Below, one piece after another: positions 1-9,074 of a stretch of 64,000 bases of DNA. The DNA lies in contig NZ_CP129104.1 in NCBI RefSeq assembly GCF_030406605.1, positions 3,238,687-3,302,686 on the forward strand. The letters are read 5' to 3'. The DNA is from Curtobacterium sp. 458. Lineage in GTDB: Bacteria > Actinomycetota > Actinomycetes > Actinomycetales > Microbacteriaceae. The notes under the pieces were generated by a model. The model was not told the origin of the DNA, ran no database searches, and saw nothing but the letters and a program-made list of their open reading frames with translations. The position numbers were made by a program, and so were the translations under genes. How positions within the stretch are numbered: position 1 is the first letter of the stretch; every line of letters begins with the position of its first letter.

Positions 1-32
1 ACCTCATGCACGACGTCGGCGCACCCGGCTGA
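1..32 (+). CDS. C-terminal tail of an upstream gene (partial)
   Basis: Reading from base 3, nine sense codons ending LMHDVGAPG are followed by TGA at 30-32. Eight of the nine end in G or C, as expected for coding DNA here. Too little remains to name the product. This could be chance, so confidence is low. Confidence 0.3.
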   Translation, partial: LMHDVGAPG

Positions 33-83
33 GCACCTCTTCAGCGCAGCGTCCGCCGGGCGGTGGCGTGGTTCGATCGGGGC

Positions 84-1958
84 ATGCACTCTGCGCGCAT
101 CGAGGACCACGCCCTGATCGGCGACACCTACACCGCGGCGCTCGTCACGCGGGACGGCACGGTCGACTGGGCCTGCCTCCCCCGCTTCGACAGCCCGTCC
201 ACCTTCGCGGCGCTGCTCGGGTCCGCCGAGCACGGCGGCTGGTCACTGCGTCCCACCGACCAGGACGCCACCGTCCACCGTCGCTACGTCGGTGACTCCC
301 TGGTCCTCTCCACGGTCTGGACGACGAGCACCGGCGTCGTCGAGGTCACGGACTTCATGCCGATGGGCGCACACCGGGCCTCGATCGTGCGTCGCGTCCG
401 CGGACTCCGAGGGGAGGTCGAGGTCGAGCAGGTCCTGACGATCCGGTTCGACTACGCACGGGCCCTGCCGTGGGTGCGGCAGATCGGCGGCGAGGAAGAC
501 CCCGCGCTCCTCGCCACGGCCGGCCCCGGTTCGGTCGTCGTGCGCGGTCCGCGCTTCCGCTCGCACGACCGCCACCACCGGGTGACCACGACCGTGCGGG
601 ACGGCGAGGTCCTCGACACCGTCCTGACCTGGTACCCGTCCCACCGCGAGCCGCCGGAGCCCCTCGACGTGACCGCGGCACTGCACCGGACCACGCGCTG
701 GTGGGAGGACTGGATGACGCCGGTCCGCACCCACGGCCGGTACGTCGACGCGACACGACGGTCGCTGCTCCTCCTCCGTGCCATGACCCACGGTGAGACC
801 GGCGGCGTCGTGGCGGCCGCGACCACGAGCCTCCCGGAGGACCCCGGCGGCGAACGCAACTGGGACTACCGGTACGTGTGGCTGCGCGACGCCTCGCTCG
901 CCCTCGCCTCGCTGATCGCGCACGGGTACCGCGACGAGGCCGCGCACTGGCGCGGCTGGCTGCTCCGCGCGATCGCCGGCGACCCGGCCGACGTGCAGAT
1001 CATGTACGGCGTCGCGGGCGAGCGGGACCTGCCCGAGCGCACCCTCGACGAGCTGCCCGGGTACGCGCACTCGACGCCGGTCCGGATCGGCAACGGGGCG
1101 TACACGCAGTACCAGGGCGACGTGTTCGGTGAGGTCCTCGCGGCCCTCCACGACGCCCGCGAGCTCGGCGTCGAGGAGAACGCCGACTCCTGGGCGCTCC
1201 AGCGGGCCCTGCTCGGGTACGTCGAGGAGCACTGGCAGGAGCCGGACAACGGCATCTGGGAGATGCGGGGACCCCGGCGCCACTTCACGCACTCCCGCGC
1301 GATGATCTGGGCGGCGTTCGACCGCGGCGTCGCAGCCGTCGAGGAGTTCGGCCTCGAGGGCCCGGTCGACCGCTGGCGCACGCTCCGCGAACAGGTGCGC
1401 GCCGAGATCGAGGAGCACGGCTGGAACCCGGAGCGGAACAGCTACCGGCAGCACTACGACACCGACGAGGTCGACGCGAGCCTGCTCGTGCTCCCGCAGA
1501 TCGGCTACGTGAAGGCCGACGACCCACGCATGACGGGCACGGTCGCCGCGATCGAGCACGACCTCCGCACCGGCGACGACGGACTGGTCCTCCGCTACCG
1601 CACAGAGGCCGGGTTCGACGGCCTGTCCGGCAGCGAGCACCCGTTCCTCGCCTGCTCGTTCTGGCTCGTCGAGCAGTACGCCGCCTCCGGCCGGATCGAG
1701 GACGCCGAACGCCTCATGGACGTGCTCGTCGGCTTCGCGAACGACGTCGGCATGCTTTCCGAGGAGATCGACGTCGCGACGGGGCACCACATCGGCAACA
1801 CCCCGCAGGCGCTGTCGCACCTGACGCTCGTCTCGGCGGCCGATGCGATCGCGCGCGCCCGCGGCGCGTCGGCGGGGCACCGGACGCGCCTCGCCGTCCA
1901 CGACGGCGGCACGCGCTCCTGGACCGGTGAGGGCGAGCGCGCCGGCACCGCGTCCTGA
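84..1958 (+). CDS. Glycoside hydrolase family 15 protein (glucoamylase/trehalase-like)
   Basis: This 624-residue protein matches bacterial GH15 enzymes, cytoplasmic proteins that hydrolyse alpha-glucosides such as trehalose. The N-terminus (RIEDHALIGDTYTAALV, then DGTVDWACLPRFDSP) is the typical GH15 opening and forms the beta-sandwich domain. The (alpha/alpha)6 barrel begins near residue 240 with NWDYRYVWLRD (about 259). RHFTHSRAMIW (about 399) and GMLSEEID (about 556) are family segments, the latter probably carrying a catalytic glutamate. I chose ATG 84 because GH15 homology begins there; an in-frame GTG at 63 would add seven residues. There is no signal peptide. It converges on zwf across a 46-bp palindrome. 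Substrate (trehalose, maltose or dextrin) cannot be fixed from sequence. Confidence 0.88.
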   Translation: MHSARIEDHALIGDTYTAALVTRDGTVDWACLPRFDSPSTFAALLGSAEHGGWSLRPTDQDATVHRRYVGDSLVLSTVWTTSTGVVEVTDFMPMGAHRASIVRRVRGLRGEVEVEQVLTIRFDYARALPWVRQIGGEEDPALLATAGPGSVVVRGPRFRSHDRHHRVTTTVRDGEVLDTVLTWYPSHREPPEPLDVTAALHRTTRWWEDWMTPVRTHGRYVDATRRSLLLLRAMTHGETGGVVAAATTSLPEDPGGERNWDYRYVWLRDASLALASLIAHGYRDEAAHWRGWLLRAIAGDPADVQIMYGVAGERDLPERTLDELPGYAHSTPVRIGNGAYTQYQGDVFGEVLAALHDARELGVEENADSWALQRALLGYVEEHWQEPDNGIWEMRGPRRHFTHSRAMIWAAFDRGVAAVEEFGLEGPVDRWRTLREQVRAEIEEHGWNPERNSYRQHYDTDEVDASLLVLPQIGYVKADDPRMTGTVAAIEHDLRTGDDGLVLRYRTEAGFDGLSGSEHPFLACSFWLVEQYAASGRIEDAERLMDVLVGFANDVGMLSEEIDVATGHHIGNTPQALSHLTLVSAADAIARARGASAGHRTRLAVHDGGTRSWTGEGERAGTAS

Positions 1959-1969
1959 GACCGCACGCA

Positions 1970-2015
1970 ACGGACGGGAGGCACGGTGCCAGCTGGCACC
2001 GTGCCTCCCGTCCGT
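1970..2015. terminator. 46-bp perfect palindrome, bidirectional terminator
   Basis: Every base of 1970-1992 pairs with 2015-1993; the arms carry GGACGGGAGGCACGGTGCC. It lies 11 bp after the GH15 stop and 36 bp from the zwf stop, so it can end transcription from both sides. There is no T-tract, as is common for actinobacterial hairpin terminators. It is the best copy of a family also at 7452-7564, 9946-9993, 32820-32863, 37501-37544 and 60737-60784. Confidence 0.8.
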
Positions 2016-2051
2016 CTCCTGCGCCCGTTCAGGGCACGACAGGTGCGTCCG

Positions 2052-3425
2052 TCAGGACGAGCTCACCCAGTCCGCCGGGCCGCGCGAACCGGCGCGGTAC
2101 TCCTCGAGCGGGACGTCGTTCGCCTTCCAGGCGTCGACGACCGGCTCGACGATCTCCCAGCAGCGCTCCGCCACGTCACCGCGGATGGAGAGCAGCGGGT
2201 CGTCGTGGAAGATGCCGTTGAGGACCTCGCCGTAGGGCGTGAGCTCGCCGTCGTCGAACGTTGAGGACAGCGTGACCTGGCCCATCTCGAACGGGTTGCC
2301 GCCGCCGTTCGCCGACACGCTCAGCTCGATCTCGTCCGGGTTCAGGACGATGCGCAGCGTGTCCTGCTTCGGCCGACCGGTCAGACCGGAGGGCAGGCGC
2401 GTGACGGGCTTGAAGGTGATGAGCACTTCCTTGCGGCTGGCGCCGAGCGCCTTGCCGGAACGGAGCGTGAACGGCACACCGGCCCAGCGAGCGGTGTCGA
2501 CTTCGACCTCGATCTCGGCCAGCGTCTCGGTGCCACGCGTCTTGTCGACGCCGTCCTCGTCCTGGTAGGACGGCAGTTCCTTGCCGTCGATCGTGCCCTC
2601 GGTGTAGACGGCACGGCGGGACGCGACCTTGGGGTCGTCGCCCTTGAGCCGCGTCGACCGCAGTACACGGGCGAGCGAGGAACGGAACTCGACGGCGTCG
2701 ATGGCGGCCGGGGCGTCCATCGTGACGAGTCCGAGGATCTGCAGCAGGTGCGACTGGATCATGTCGACGAGGGCGCCGGCCTCGTCGTAGTACTGCGCGC
2801 GGTTCTCGAGGCCGAGGGTCTCGTCGTAGAAGACGTCGACCTTCTCGATGTTGTCCGCGTTCCAGATCGGCTCGAAGAGGCGGTTCGCGAACCGCAGGCC
2901 GATGATGTTGAGCACCGTGGTGCGACCGAGGAAGTGGTCGGTGCGGTGCACGCGCTCCTCGGGGACGAGCTCGAGGACGGTCTTGTTGAGCGCCTCGGCA
3001 CTGGCGACGTCGGTGCCGAACGGCTTCTCGAACGCGAGCGTCGTGCCCTCGGGGAGCTCGACCTCCTGCAGCGCCTCGCAGATGTCCGAGGCGATCTGCG
3101 GCGGGAGCGCGAAGTAGAGGATCGGCTCGGCGTCGGCGGCCGCGAGGAGCGCCTCGAGGTGCTTCGGGTCGGTCGGGTCGCCCTGGATGAACTGCGTCGA
3201 CTCGAGGGTCGCGTCGACCTCCGGGCCCTTCACGTCCTGCGACGCGAACGACTTCGTGACGACGTCCTTCCACTGCTCCTCGCTCCGGGCGCTGCGGCCC
3301 GTACCGATCAGCTGGACGGGGACCGCTCGACCGCTCTGCAGGAACGTGCCGAGGCCCGGCAGCAGCAGGCGGGAGGCGAGGTCGCCCGTCGCGCCGAAGA
3401 TGATGAGGGTGCGCTTGTCGGTCAC
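2052..3425 (-). CDS. zwf: Glucose-6-phosphate dehydrogenase
   Basis: The 457-residue product catalyses the first oxidative pentose-phosphate step: glucose 6-phosphate plus NADP+ gives 6-phosphogluconolactone and NADPH. The N-terminal Rossmann motif is GATGDLASRLLLP (about residues 9-21); FEKPFGTD is the conserved EKPFG block, and DMIQSHLLQ carries the catalytic-histidine region. The usual active-site signature DHYLGK reads DHFLGR here, a conservative but unusual change. GTG 3425 is chosen as start because an AAAGGAG Shine-Dalgarno lies just upstream and family homology begins at VTDKRTLIIFG; the open frame upstream to 3599 lacks homology. The opcA/tal/tkt genes often next to zwf are absent, so this may be a stand-alone or second copy. 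Confidence 0.93.
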   Translation of the reverse strand: MTDKRTLIIFGATGDLASRLLLPGLGTFLQSGRAVPVQLIGTGRSARSEEQWKDVVTKSFASQDVKGPEVDATLESTQFIQGDPTDPKHLEALLAAADAEPILYFALPPQIASDICEALQEVELPEGTTLAFEKPFGTDVASAEALNKTVLELVPEERVHRTDHFLGRTTVLNIIGLRFANRLFEPIWNADNIEKVDVFYDETLGLENRAQYYDEAGALVDMIQSHLLQILGLVTMDAPAAIDAVEFRSSLARVLRSTRLKGDDPKVASRRAVYTEGTIDGKELPSYQDEDGVDKTRGTETLAEIEVEVDTARWAGVPFTLRSGKALGASRKEVLITFKPVTRLPSGLTGRPKQDTLRIVLNPDEIELSVSANGGGNPFEMGQVTLSSTFDDGELTPYGEVLNGIFHDDPLLSIRGDVAERCWEIVEPVVDAWKANDVPLEEYRAGSRGPADWVSSS

Positions 3426-3585
3426 CTGAGGTGACTCCTTTCGCTGTGGTGGGGGTGGTCCGCTTCGAGTCAAGCCGCTTGCGGGCCGGGTTGTTCCCGG
3501 TTCGGGGCCGGGGAGTCGTTCTGGTGTGTCGCCCGGGTGGGGCGCTGCCGCTCGGTCGAGCGACCGTCGGCCGTGGTCCGGACGC

Positions 3586-3621
3586 ACTTCGGGCGGCACC
3601 GGATGTGGTGCCGCCCGAAGT
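3586..3621 (-). terminator. 15-bp perfect stem-loop after ctaF
   Basis: ACTTCGGGCGGCACC (3586-3600) pairs perfectly with 3607-3621 around a 6-nt loop. It lies 21 bp past the ctaF stop and upstream of zwf, so it most likely ends the ctaCDF transcript before zwf. Its sequence is unrelated to the GGACGGGAGGC family. Confidence 0.75.
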
Positions 3622-3641
3622 CCGTCAGGGGTTGGGGAACG

Positions 3642-4061
3642 TCAGTGTCCGAAGTTCCCGCGGTAGTACTCGTAGACCCAGCCCACGAGCGTCACGGCGA
3701 CGAACGCCATGCCGATCGGGACGAGCCAGAGGCCGGCCGCGACGCCGAGGAAGCAGATGCCCACGGCGAAGGCCAGGAGGATCGGCCACCACGACCACGG
3801 GCTGAAGTGCCCGAGCTCGGCGTCACCGTCCTCGATGTTCGCGTCGGCGCGGTCCTCGGGGAGGACACCGCCCTGCGAGGACATGACCTTGCCGAGGTAG
3901 AACGCGATGAACGCGGACATGATCCCGGTGAGGCCGATCGACACCGTGCCGACCCACTCGATGACACCGTTGTAGTAGATGATCGACCAGATCGTGTACG
4001 CGGCATCCGCGAGGATGAAGAAGACGAACAGGATCCAGAACAGGTTCTTGTTGGCGCGCAT
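3642..4061 (-). CDS. ctaF: Cytochrome c oxidase subunit IV, actinobacterial type
   Basis: A 139-residue membrane protein with hydrophobic segments at about 8-28, 38-58 and 90-130, beginning MRANKNLFWILFVFFIL and ending in a short charged tail. This matches actinobacterial aa3-oxidase subunit IV (CtaF), a small subunit of the cytochrome bc1-aa3 supercomplex in the plasma membrane. It starts 4 bp after the ctaD stop; its GAGGTGA Shine-Dalgarno lies in the last ctaD codons, so the two are probably translationally coupled. The perfect stem-loop at 3586-3621 follows it. Confidence 0.9.
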   Translation of the reverse strand: MRANKNLFWILFVFFILADAAYTIWSIIYYNGVIEWVGTVSIGLTGIMSAFIAFYLGKVMSSQGGVLPEDRADANIEDGDAELGHFSPWSWWPILLAFAVGICFLGVAAGLWLVPIGMAFVAVTLVGWVYEYYRGNFGH

Positions 4062-4065
4062 GGCG

Positions 4066-5805
4066 TTACTTCACCTCGCCCTTCGCGGCGTCGTAGGTCG
4101 GGGCGTCGGGGGCGTCCTTCGCCGGGCCCACACCGATCGGCACACCGGCCTCGGGGTGGTTCAGGTCGAACGCCGGGGACTCGGAACGGATCCGCGGGAT
4201 CGACGTGAAGTTGTGGCGCGGCGGCGGGCAGCTGGTCGCCCACTCGAGCGAGCGGCCGTAGCCCCACGGGTCGTTCACGGCGACCTTCGGCGCGTTCCGC
4301 GCGGTGACGTAGATGTTGTAGATGAAGGGCAGGAACGAGATCGCCAAGATCATCGAGCCGATCGTCGACAGCTGGTTCATCCAGGTGAAGCCGTCGTTCG
4401 GCAGGTAGGTCGCGTAGCGACGCGGCATGCCGATGACGCCCAGCCAGTGCTGGATGAGGAACGTCGTGTGGAAGCCGATGAAGAGCAGCCAGAAGTGGAT
4501 CTTGCCGAGGCGCTCGTTGAGCATCTTGCCGGTCCACTTCGGCCACCAGAAGTAGAACCCGGCGAACATCGCGAACACGACGGTGCCGAACACCACGTAG
4601 TGGAAGTGTGCGACGACGAAGTACGAGTCGGACACGTGGAAGTCGAGCGGCGGCGACGCCAGGATCACACCGGTGAGACCACCGAAGGTGAAGGTGATGA
4701 GGAAGCCGACGGACCAGAGCAGCGGCGTCTCGAAGGTCACCGAGCCGCGCCACATCGTGCCGACCCAGTTGAAGATCTTCACGCCGGTCGGGACCGCGAT
4801 GAGCATCGTCATGAGCGAGAACCACGGGAGCAGGACGCCACCGGTGACGTACATGTGGTGCGCCCACACCGTGACCGACAGGGCCGCGATGGAGATGGTC
4901 GCGTAGACGAGGGTCTTGTAGCCGAAGATCGGCTTGCGGCTGAACACCGGGAAGATCTCGGACACGATGCCGAAGAACGGCAGTGCGATGATGTAGACCT
5001 CCGGGTGGCCGAAGAACCAGAACAGGTGCTGCCAGAGGAGCGCCCCGCCGTTCGCCGGGTTGAAGATCTGGGCGTTGAACACGCGGTCGAGGCCGAGGCC
5101 GAACAGCGCCGCCGCGAGGACCGGGAAGGCCATCAGGACGAGGAGCGCCGTCACGAGGGTGTTCCACGTGAAGATCGACATGCGGAACATCGTCATGCCC
5201 GGGGCACGCATCGTGATGATCGTCGTGATGAAGTTCACGGCGCCGAGGATGGTCGAGAAGCCGGTCATCCCGAGACCGAAGACCCACAGCGTCCCACCGA
5301 GTCCTGGTGTGAACGTCGTGTCACTCAGTGGCGCGTATGCGAACCAACCGAACGAGGCCGCACCCTGCGGGGTGAGGAAGCCGCCGACCGCGATGAGCGC
5401 GCCGAAGACGTAGAGCCAGAAGGCGAAGCCGTTGAGTCGCGGGAAGGCGACGTCCGGCGCACCGATCTGCAGCGGCATGATCGCGTTCGCGAAGCCCGAG
5501 AAGAGCGGCGTCGCGAAGAGCAGCAGCATGATCGTGCCGTGCATCGTGAAGAGCTGGTTGTACTGCTCCTTCGTCGCGACCACGTGCAGGCCGGGCTCGA
5601 AGAGCTGGGCGCGGATGACGAGCGCCATCACACCCGCGAGCAGGAAGAAGATGAACGACGCGATCAGGTACATGTACCCGATGGTCTTGTGGTCGGTGGA
5701 GGTGATCCACCGGACGATGATGTTGCCCTTGCGGCCCACCTTCGACGCCTGGAAGTCCAGGGTCGTGGTGCCTGCCGCCGGCTGGCCGACGAGCGACGTG
5801 GTCAT
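4066..5805 (-). CDS. ctaD: Cytochrome c oxidase subunit I (aa3 type)
   Basis: The 579-residue catalytic subunit holds haem a, haem a3 and CuB and reduces O2 to water while pumping protons. It shows twelve hydrophobic segments and the family landmarks: [10 protein letters not shown] (CuB histidine and the cross-linked Tyr), HHMYVTGG, and HFHYVVFGT with the haem ligand histidines. [15 protein letters not shown] near the N-terminus is also typical. ATG 5805 follows the ctaC stop by 12 bp in a ctaC-ctaD-ctaF operon. The C-terminal extension past about residue 530 is hydrophilic, as in other actinobacteria. Confidence 0.97.
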   Translation of the reverse strand: MTTSLVGQPAAGTTTLDFQASKVGRKGNIIVRWITSTDHKTIGYMYLIASFIFFLLAGVMALVIRAQLFEPGLHVVATKEQYNQLFTMHGTIMLLLFATPLFSGFANAIMPLQIGAPDVAFPRLNGFAFWLYVFGALIAVGGFLTPQGAASFGWFAYAPLSDTTFTPGLGGTLWVFGLGMTGFSTILGAVNFITTIITMRAPGMTMFRMSIFTWNTLVTALLVLMAFPVLAAALFGLGLDRVFNAQIFNPANGGALLWQHLFWFFGHPEVYIIALPFFGIVSEIFPVFSRKPIFGYKTLVYATISIAALSVTVWAHHMYVTGGVLLPWFSLMTMLIAVPTGVKIFNWVGTMWRGSVTFETPLLWSVGFLITFTFGGLTGVILASPPLDFHVSDSYFVVAHFHYVVFGTVVFAMFAGFYFWWPKWTGKMLNERLGKIHFWLLFIGFHTTFLIQHWLGVIGMPRRYATYLPNDGFTWMNQLSTIGSMILAISFLPFIYNIYVTARNAPKVAVNDPWGYGRSLEWATSCPPPRHNFTSIPRIRSESPAFDLNHPEAGVPIGVGPAKDAPDAPTYDAAKGEVK

Positions 5806-5817
5806 CTGACGGAGCCC

Positions 5818-6717
5818 CTAATCGTTCTCGGACGCCGTCACGGGCGCCTTGTTGTTCGGTTCGTTCGTGTTGGTGTTGTACTCGTCGCCGAGGAGCCCCG
5901 TCTTGCCCTGCTCCGCGAGGGAGTCGAGGTACTTCTGGTACTCGGTCGGCGTGACGACCTTCACCTGGAAGAGCATGAGGGAGTGGTACTCACCGCAGAG
6001 CTCCGCGCACTTGCCCTGGTACGTGCCGAGCTTCTCGGGGATGAAGTACTCGTCGTTCTGCTTGCCGGGGATCATGTCCTTCTTGTAGAGGAAGTCGATC
6101 ACCCAGAAGGAGTGGTTGACGTCGCGCGAGGACAGCTCGATGTGCACCTTCTTGCCCTGGGGCAGGTACAGCGTCGGGAGCTGCGACTCGTCGATCGCGC
6201 CGTTGGCGTTCTCTTCTTCCTGGGCCTGGATGCCCTGGTAGTAGACGCTCTTGGACTTGTCGTCCTCGTTGATGTAGTTGAAGTCCCACGCCCAGCGCTT
6301 GCCGTAGACGTGGATCGTCGCGTCGGCCTTGGCGAAGGGCTGCTCGATCGCGGCCTGGTCCTTCGCGGTGAAGGCGAAGAAGCCGAGCACGAGGATGAGC
6401 GGGACGATCGTGTAGAAGATCTCGAGCGGCATGTTGTACCGCATCTGCACCGGCAGGCCGGTCTGGCCCTTGCGGCGGCGGTAGACGATGGCGGCCCAGA
6501 TGATGAGGCCCCAGACGATCAGACCGACCGCGAGGAGGACGACCCAGCTGGTGGTCCACAGACCGACGATGCGGCTGGTGTGGTTCGTGACGTCGCGCGT
6601 CTCTTCCGTGCCGGGGAGCCATCCGTTGAGCTGCTGCTGCGTGCAGCCAGCCAGTGCGACGACCAGACCGACGGCCACCGGGATGGCCGCCCAACGTATA
6701 CGGCGATTCGAACGCAC
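5818..6717 (-). CDS. ctaC: Cytochrome c oxidase subunit II, lipoprotein
   Basis: The 299-residue subunit takes electrons from cytochrome c through its CuA centre. The CuA ligands are seen in GKCAELCGEYHSLM (Cys-x3-Cys-x3-His) and the upstream HSFWVIDF. The N-terminus is a lipoprotein signal peptide with lipobox LAGC (VALAGCTQQQ); two membrane helices follow near residues 48-70 and 90-112. GTG 6717 is chosen because GAGAGG lies 5-6 nt upstream; TTG 6732 is an alternative. A minus-strand TAAGCT near 6806-6811 may be the operon's -10. The cytochrome bc1 genes and ctaE are not in the window. Confidence 0.95.
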   Translation of the reverse strand: MRSNRRIRWAAIPVAVGLVVALAGCTQQQLNGWLPGTEETRDVTNHTSRIVGLWTTSWVVLLAVGLIVWGLIIWAAIVYRRRKGQTGLPVQMRYNMPLEIFYTIVPLILVLGFFAFTAKDQAAIEQPFAKADATIHVYGKRWAWDFNYINEDDKSKSVYYQGIQAQEEENANGAIDESQLPTLYLPQGKKVHIELSSRDVNHSFWVIDFLYKKDMIPGKQNDEYFIPEKLGTYQGKCAELCGEYHSLMLFQVKVVTPTEYQKYLDSLAEQGKTGLLGDEYNTNTNEPNNKAPVTASEND

Positions 6718-6893
6718 TATGACCTCTCGCAAAGACGTGAACCCGGAGCGGCCGCGACACGAAGGTCGCTCATGGCCCGCTCCCAGCTTGGTTGGAACAC
6801 TCCTAGCTTACTCGCAGCCGGGGACAGCTCGTGCCAACCCGGGTCCCGCGTGGCCCCGATCCGCAGCCGTCGACGCCGCTCTGACCGGGACGA

Positions 6894-6936
6894 ACGCGAG
6901 CGGGGAGCGACCTGTCCGGTCACTCCCCGCTCGCGT
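6894..6936 (-). terminator. Stem-loop terminator after erpA
   Basis: ACGCGAGCGGGGAG (6894-6907) pairs perfectly with 6923-6936, and the loop contains a further GACC/GGTC pair. It starts 16 bp past the erpA stop. It probably ends the iron-sulfur gene's transcript before the divergently unrelated ctaC promoter region. Confidence 0.75.
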
Positions 6937-6951
6937 GTCGGCTGGTGGGCG

Positions 6952-7332
6952 TCAGTGGAAGCTGTCGCCGCACGCGCAGCTGCCCTGCGCGTTGGGGTTG
7001 TCGATCGTGAAGCCCTGCTTCTGGATGGTGTCCTCGAAGTCGATCGTGGCGCCGTCGAGGTACGGGACGCTCATCTTGTCGACGACGACCTCGACCCCGG
7101 GCTCGAACTCGGCGGTGGTGTCACCGTCGAGCATGCGCTCGTCGAAGTAGAGCTGGTAGATGAGTCCCGAGCAGCCACCGGGCTGCACGGCGAGGCGCAG
7201 GCGGAGGTCGTCACGGCCCTCCTGCTCGAGGAGGCTCGCCACCTTCGCCGCGGCCGCGTCGCTCAGCTGCACGCCGTGCGTCGACATCTCGGTCGCCGCG
7301 GCGGTCTGCGCTTCGGTGATGGTGTCGCTCAT
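6952..7332 (-). CDS. erpA: Iron-sulfur cluster insertion protein, ErpA/HesB family
   Basis: This 126-residue A-type carrier accepts an iron-sulfur cluster from the assembly machinery and passes it to apoproteins. The three cluster-binding cysteines are visible: one in PGGCSGLIYQL and the C-terminal pair in GSCACGDSFH. The N-terminal 18 or so residues are a poorly conserved extension. ATG 7332 has a GGAGGGAG ribosome site 8 nt upstream and a TACAAT hexamer at 7383-7378. Its place beside the haem-copper oxidase genes is common in actinobacteria, though it forms a separate transcription unit bounded by its own hairpin. Confidence 0.92.
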   Translation of the reverse strand: MSDTITEAQTAAATEMSTHGVQLSDAAAAKVASLLEQEGRDDLRLRLAVQPGGCSGLIYQLYFDERMLDGDTTAEFEPGVEVVVDKMSVPYLDGATIDFEDTIQKQGFTIDNPNAQGSCACGDSFH

Positions 7333-7377
7333 CGCGCGTCTCCCTCCGGGCGGTGCGGATCACCGCGCCTCGTGACG

Positions 7378-7383
7378 ATTGTA
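7378..7383 (-). promoter_or_regulatory. -10 hexamer TACAAT of erpA
   Basis: TACAAT on the minus strand lies 46 nt upstream of the erpA start, with a normal Shine-Dalgarno between. No convincing -35 was seen. Hexamer match only. Confidence 0.4.
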
Positions 7384-7451
7384 AGCACGCGCCACCGACG
7401 CGCGCAGCAGGCGGGTGCGCGCTGTGGAGGGACGCGGCCCTGTGGAGAGCA

Positions 7452-7564
7452 CGGACGGACAGGAGGCTCCCCACCCGGCACGGCCGACGTGCCGCTGGCG
7501 CGTCACGCCGGCACCGGCGGGCGTGGGGCCGGTGGCGGCGCCGCCACGGGCCTCCCGTCCGTCC
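7452..7564. repeat. Spread-out copy of the GGACGGGAGGC inverted repeat
   Basis: CGGACGGACAGGAGG (7452-7466) is inverted-repeated by CCTCCCGTCCGTCC (7551-7564) with about 84 bp of very GC-rich sequence between, including a small internal palindrome around 7531-7547. It lies just past the M20 peptidase stop and before erpA's promoter region. It is likely a degenerate member of the terminator family seen at 1970-2015. Confidence 0.5.
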
Positions 7565-7573
7565 TGCAGCGCG

Positions 7574-9022
7574 TCAGCGCGTCGCGAGCCGCGCCAGCAG
7601 GATCGTCTCGGACGCGATCGCGCGGTGCAGGACGCCGAGGTGCTGCGACTCGTTCGGGCTGTGCGCGCGGGTGTCCGGGTCCTCGACGCCGGTGACGAGG
7701 ATCTGCGCGTCCGGGAACTCCGCGGCGAGGTCGGAGACGAACGGGATCGACCCACCGATCCCCTGCTCGACGGCGTCGGCGCCCCATCCCTCGCGCATCG
7801 CCGTCCGCGCGTCCTGCACGGCCCAGCCGGCGGTGTCGACGAGGAAGCCGTCACCGGCGTCGGGCTCGCTGATCTCGAGGCGGGCGCCGAACGGCACGTG
7901 TGCCCGGAGGTGGCGCTCGACGGCCTCGTACGCGTCGGCCGCGGACTGCCCGGGGGCGATCCGGACCGAGACGCGCGCCGAGACCGTGGGCAGGAGGGTG
8001 TTCGACGCGTTCGCGACGCTCGGGACGTCCATGCCCGTCACCGTGATCGACGGCTGGAACCACATCCGGCTGAGCACCGGACCGGTGCCGACCGGACGGA
8101 CGCCCGGCAGCAGGGCGGCGTCCGCCGCGAGCTCCTCGTCGGTGCGCTCGGGGACCGGGCCGTCGTACGAGGTGAGCCCCTCGACCGCGACCGACCCGTC
8201 GTCGTCGTGCAGTGAGGCGAGCAGCCGCACCATCGGGATCATCGCGTCGGGGGCCGCTCCCCCGAACATGCCGCTGTGGCTCGCGTGCTCGAGCGTCGTG
8301 AGGGTGGCCTTGAACGTGACGTTGCCGCGGAGGGACACCGTGATCGACGGGACCTCGGCCGACCAGTTGTCACTGTCCGCCACCACGATGACGTCGGCGG
8401 CGAGGTGCTCCTTCTGCTCACGGAGGAACGTGCGGAACGACCGGGAGCCGAACTCCTCCTCGCCCTCGACGAACAGGACCACACCGAGGTCGAGGTCGTC
8501 GCCGAACTGGGCGTGCAGCGCGCGGAGCGAGGCGATGTGCGTCATCACGCCGGCCTTGTCGTCCGAGGCGCCGCGGCCGTAGAGGCGGTCGCCGCGGAGG
8601 GTCGGCTCGAACGGCGGCGTCTCCCAGAGCGCGTCGTCGCCCTGCGGCTGCACGTCGTGGTGCGCGTAGAGCATCACCGTCGGCTTCCCGTTCCGTGCCG
8701 GGCGGACCGCGAGCACGGCGGGCTGGCCGAGCTGCTCGTCCGCGTGCTCCTCGGCGACGTCCGACGTGGAGCCCTCGAACGCGGAGCGGACGATCCGGAC
8801 GTCGTCCGCGGCGAAGACCCCGGTCGACCGGGCCAGGTCCGCGACGGCCTCGGCGCTCGCCCGCACGTTCGCCGGGTCGAACGCCGACCACGACACCGAG
8901 GGCAGGCGGACGAGGGCGGACAGGTCGGCGATGGTCGCCGGCAGCGCCCCCTGCACGTGTTCGCGCAGGGCGTCGAGGAGTGCGGGGTCGGTGGCTGCTG
9001 CGTGCTGGTCGGTGTCGGTCAT
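7574..9022 (-). CDS. M20 family dipeptidase/metallopeptidase
   Basis: A 482-residue cytoplasmic zinc peptidase of the M20 (ArgE/DapE/CPG2) family, subgroup of unnamed dipeptidases. Metal-site motifs in order are MLYAHHDVQP, RGASDDKAG and FVEGEEEFGS (the catalytic and metal-binding Glu pair), then DSDNWS and a C-terminal dimerisation/catalytic region ending near GTRAHSPNE. The probable job is cleavage of dipeptides or acylated amino acids; the exact substrate is unknown. ATG 9022 is favoured over the frame's earlier start (9055) because TAGATT ends 7 nt upstream and homology starts at MTDTDQ. It is divergent from the DUF3043 gene. Confidence 0.88.
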   Translation of the reverse strand: MTDTDQHAAATDPALLDALREHVQGALPATIADLSALVRLPSVSWSAFDPANVRASAEAVADLARSTGVFAADDVRIVRSAFEGSTSDVAEEHADEQLGQPAVLAVRPARNGKPTVMLYAHHDVQPQGDDALWETPPFEPTLRGDRLYGRGASDDKAGVMTHIASLRALHAQFGDDLDLGVVLFVEGEEEFGSRSFRTFLREQKEHLAADVIVVADSDNWSAEVPSITVSLRGNVTFKATLTTLEHASHSGMFGGAAPDAMIPMVRLLASLHDDDGSVAVEGLTSYDGPVPERTDEELAADAALLPGVRPVGTGPVLSRMWFQPSITVTGMDVPSVANASNTLLPTVSARVSVRIAPGQSAADAYEAVERHLRAHVPFGARLEISEPDAGDGFLVDTAGWAVQDARTAMREGWGADAVEQGIGGSIPFVSDLAAEFPDAQILVTGVEDPDTRAHSPNESQHLGVLHRAIASETILLARLATR

Positions 9023-9029
9023 GTCCCGT

Positions 9030-9035
9030 AATCTA
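9030..9035 (-). promoter_or_regulatory. -10 hexamer TAGATT, leaderless M20 transcript
   Basis: TAGATT on the minus strand is separated from ATG 9022 by 7 nt, the spacing expected if transcription starts at the start codon itself. No Shine-Dalgarno is present. Confidence 0.5.
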
Positions 9036-9074
9036 GAGGACGATCCAGCACGCAACCGCAGTCAGGAACGCACC

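Noticed and set aside
3979..7695. A 1238-codon open frame on the plus strand
   Set aside because: It runs antisense through ctaF, ctaD, ctaC and erpA, all with clear motifs. Long stop-free antisense frames are expected at this GC content, and the product is Arg/Asp/Val-rich without domains.
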